Shown: positions 62,071-64,000 of the stretch, piece by piece | How positions within the stretch are numbered: the stretch's first letter is position 1 | How the letters are laid out: each line of letters begins with the position of its first letter | From: Clostridium fermenticellae | Lineage (GTDB): Bacteria; Bacillota; Clostridia; Clostridiales; Clostridiaceae | Assembly (NCBI RefSeq): GCF_003600355.1 | Contig: NZ_CP032416.1 | Location: forward strand, 330,183 to 394,182 | DNA: 64,000 nucleotides | Direction: 5' to 3' | Program-made: the position numbers and the translations under genes | The notes under the pieces: generated by a model | What the model was told of the DNA's origin: nothing | The model's database searches: none | The model's input: the letters and a program-made list of their open reading frames with translations, nothing else

Positions 62071-63014
62071 TGGGTAATAAGATAGCTACAAGAGAAGCTT
62101 ATGGTAAAACTCTCGCTGAAATAGGACTAAAAAATAAAAAGATAGTTGTACTCGATGCAGATTTATCTAAGTCTACTAAAACTGCAGAATTTAAAAAAGT
62201 ATGTCCTGAAAGATTTGTAAATATGGGGATAGCAGAGGCCAATATGATGACGGTAGCAGCTGGCATTTCAACTTGTGATAAAATACCATTTGTAAGCACA
62301 TTTGCTGTATTTGCAACTGGAAGAGCTTTTGAACAGATAAGAAATTCGATTTGCTACCCTAGGTTAAATGTAAAAATATGTGCAACTCATGCTGGATTAA
62401 CTGTAGGTGAAGATGGAGCATCTCATCAGTCAGTTGAAGATATATCCCTTATGAGGAGTATTCCGAATATGACAGTAATTTGTCCTAGCGATGCTGTTGA
62501 AACCGAAAAGGCAATTAAAGCAGTGACAGAGTTTAATGGACCTTGCTATGTTAGACTTGGAAGATCAGCAGTCCCCGTTATAAATGATAATCTTAACTAT
62601 GATTTTGAAATCGGTAAGGCTGTTACTTTAAAAGAAGGCAGGGATGCAGTTGTTTTTGCAACAGGTATAATGGTAAGTGCTGCTCTAGAGGCTCATGATA
62701 TATTGGCTGAGGAAGGCATTGAAGCTAAGGTTGTTAACATACATACCATAAAACCTATAGACAGAGAAGCAGTTATAAATTCAGCTAAAGAAACTCATTT
62801 GGTGGTAACTGCGGAAGAACACAGCATAATAGGTGGCTTAGGCTCGGCTGTATGCGAGGTTTTAAGTGAAGATTGCCCGACTCCAGTAATAAGAGTAGGT
62901 ATAAAAGACACATTTGGAGAGAGCGGAAAACCGGCAGAGTTACTAGAAAAGTATGGCTTAACTGCTAAAGATATAGTTAATGCTGTTAAAAAAGGATTAA
63001 CACTTAAAAAATAG
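62070..63014 (+). CDS. Transketolase, C-terminal (pyrimidine-binding) subunit
   Basis: 314 aa. REAYGKTLAEIGLKNKKIVVLDADLSKSTKT, FVNMGIAEANMMTVAAGIS (Glu for thiamine activation), HAGLTVGEDGASHQSVEDISLMRSIP and, in the C-terminal domain, VNIHTIKPIDREAV and EEHSIIGGLGSAV. Partner of the preceding subunit. GGAGGTG upstream of the ATG. Confidence 0.93.
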   Translation: MGNKIATREAYGKTLAEIGLKNKKIVVLDADLSKSTKTAEFKKVCPERFVNMGIAEANMMTVAAGISTCDKIPFVSTFAVFATGRAFEQIRNSICYPRLNVKICATHAGLTVGEDGASHQSVEDISLMRSIPNMTVICPSDAVETEKAIKAVTEFNGPCYVRLGRSAVPVINDNLNYDFEIGKAVTLKEGRDAVVFATGIMVSAALEAHDILAEEGIEAKVVNIHTIKPIDREAVINSAKETHLVVTAEEHSIIGGLGSAVCEVLSEDCPTPVIRVGIKDTFGESGKPAELLEKYGLTAKDIVNAVKKGLTLKK

Positions 63015-63042
63015 GATAATGGATTATAAATTATAGATAAGG

Positions 63043-63089
63043 ATAGGATGTATTACCTTAAAATGCTATGGTGATGTATCCTATTTTTA
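63043..63089 (+). terminator. Intrinsic terminator after the transketolase genes
   Basis: ATAGGATGTATTACC (63043-63057) pairs with GGTGATGTATCCTAT (63070-63084) with G-U pairs; TTTTT follows. Confidence 0.75.
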
Positions 63090-63153
63090 TTTATGAATGC
63101 ATTATATGCTATATATGCGATTTATTATTAATAATAAATTTATACATTGTGGG

Positions 63154-63181
63154 TTAATTTAATACACTGTTATGTTATAAT
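63154..63181 (+). promoter_or_regulatory. Promoter of ftsEX
   Basis: TTAATT (63154-63159), 16-bp spacer, TATAAT (63176-63181); 57 bp before ftsE. Confidence 0.5.
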
Positions 63182-63237
63182 ACATATGTGACTGTAAAAA
63201 ACAGTCGGTTTTTATATAAGTATAAGGAGAGGTTTGG

Positions 63238-63924
63238 ATGATACAATTTAAAAATGTAAGTAAGATTTACAATAATAACGTATTTGCATTGTCTAATTTA
63301 AATGTAGAAATAAAGCAAGGTGAATTCGTATTTTTAGTTGGACCAAGCGGAGCTGGTAAATCTACTTTTGTAAAAATGCTTTTAAAGGAAACTCAGCCTA
63401 CTAATGGACAGATTATAGTAAATAATATGGATATAACAAATTTAAATAGAAGGGAAATACCATATTACAGAAGAAAGATTGGAGTTGTATTTCAAGATTT
63501 TAGATTGATTCCTACTTTAAATGTTTATGAGAATGTAGCTTTTGCTATGAGAGTAGTACAGGCACCTGCAAAAGAAATAAGAAAAAAAGTTCCACTGCTT
63601 TTATCTCTTGTTGGATTAGCCAATAAGTATAAGGCTTTTCCGAATCAGTTATCTGGAGGAGAACAGCAGAGGGTTTCACTTGCAAGAGCTATTGTAAATA
63701 GTCCGTCTATATTAATTGCAGATGAGCCAACAGGAAACTTGGATCCGGAGACTGCCATGGGAATAGTTGATACAATAAATGACATAAACAAGGCAGGAAC
63801 TACAGTAGTTATGGCTACACATGCCAGGGAAATTGTTAATAGTATGAAGAAAAGAGTAATAGCATTAGAAAAGGGCGTAGTAATCAGGGACGAGCAAGGA
63901 GGTGTTTACGGATATGATGATTAG
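63238..63924 (+). CDS. ftsE: Cell-division ABC transporter ATP-binding protein
   Basis: 228 aa. FKNVSKIYNNNVFALSNLNVEIKQGEFVFLVGPSGAGKSTFVKMLLKE (Walker A GPSGAGKST), Q-loop VVFQDFRLIP, signature LSGGEQQRVSLARAI, Walker B ILIADEPTGNLDP and H-loop MATHARE. It powers FtsX to activate septal or elongation peptidoglycan hydrolases. GGAGAGG upstream. Overlaps ftsX by 11 bp. Confidence 0.95.
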   Translation: MIQFKNVSKIYNNNVFALSNLNVEIKQGEFVFLVGPSGAGKSTFVKMLLKETQPTNGQIIVNNMDITNLNRREIPYYRRKIGVVFQDFRLIPTLNVYENVAFAMRVVQAPAKEIRKKVPLLLSLVGLANKYKAFPNQLSGGEQQRVSLARAIVNSPSILIADEPTGNLDPETAMGIVDTINDINKAGTTVVMATHAREIVNSMKKRVIALEKGVVIRDEQGGVYGYDD

Positions 63925-64000
63925 TACATCTAAATTTTTTGTATCTGAAGCATTAAAAAGTTTAAAGAGAAATAAAACTATAAGTATTGCATCTGCAGCA
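63914..64000 (+). CDS. ftsX: FtsX, 3' truncated by window end
   Basis: 29 visible codons starting MMISTSKFFVSEALKSLKRN, with AGGAGGT (63898-63904) at 9 nt; the second ATG (63917) is also possible. KFFVSEALKSLKRNKTISIASAA is the typical FtsX start before helix 1. Membrane partner of FtsE. Confidence 0.88.
   Translation, partial: MMISTSKFFVSEALKSLKRNKTISIASAA

Overview
The window is low-GC DNA from a Gram-positive, endospore-forming Clostridia member, most likely Clostridium sensu lato. The grounds are AT-rich codon use, strong GGAGG ribosome sites with frequent GTG and TTG starts, sporulation or germination genes (gerW, a GerS-like lipoprotein), a YvrJ/DUF1659/DUF2922 cluster, split transketolase subunits and the acpS-nnr-gerS-mazEF neighbourhood. 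No rRNA, tRNA or CRISPR array was seen.

Layout. 0-2.5 kb: end of a TolC-family gene, a C_GCAxxG_C_C protein and a TDT-family transporter. 2.6-24.3 kb: a large surface-polysaccharide locus. It holds an O-antigen ligase/polymerase-like protein, a Wzz/BY-kinase-like protein with a degenerate P-loop, the complete GDP-D-glycero-D-manno-heptose set (hddC, hddA, gmhA, gmhB), six glycosyltransferases, a Wzy-like polymerase, wecB, an asparagine-synthase-like protein, a Wzx-like flippase and rfbBCAD for dTDP-L-rhamnose. The initiating phosphoglycosyltransferase lies at 26.1-27.5 kb, beyond a small sigma-factor/YvrJ/DUF2922/DUF1659 cluster. Together these would build, flip and polymerise a heptose- and rhamnose-containing glycan (S-layer glycan or capsule). 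27.6-47.8 kb: housekeeping and accessory genes (ApbE, an RNA methyltransferase, an orphan zinc-ribbon GTPase, L-serine dehydratase with a permease, a two-adaptor EmrAB-like efflux operon with MarR, DUF2953-GerW, Mrp, a YcbB-type response regulator, and a secreted Ig/amidase-like protein). 47.8-56 kb: an accessory region full of decaying genes. It contains a TnpB tail, a candidate type III toxin-antitoxin locus with a frameshifted toxin, an MFS deletion remnant behind an attenuator, and an EcoRII-like restriction-modification system with an RHH-fused methyltransferase and a MIG-like mismatch glycosylase. 56-64 kb: core genes (YihY, DUF6514, acpS, nnr, GerS-like, mazEF, transketolase, ftsE and the start of ftsX).

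Two things stand out. First, a family of intergenic inverted-repeat elements occurs at 13 places. Some are hairpins of 220-270 bp with near-perfect arms, and five share an apical loop close to TGTTTGAGCNNNGCGAGTTT. They occupy every spacer of rfbBCAD, abut or supply stop codons, and one encloses a transposase fragment. Second, at 48.27-48.97 kb a promoter is followed by a ~70-nt RNA able to form an H-type pseudoknot, then an intrinsic terminator, then a ToxN/TenpN-like reading frame. This is the layout of a type III toxin-antitoxin system; the toxin is broken by one frameshift.

Functions are inferred from sequence motifs recognised by eye. No database search was run.
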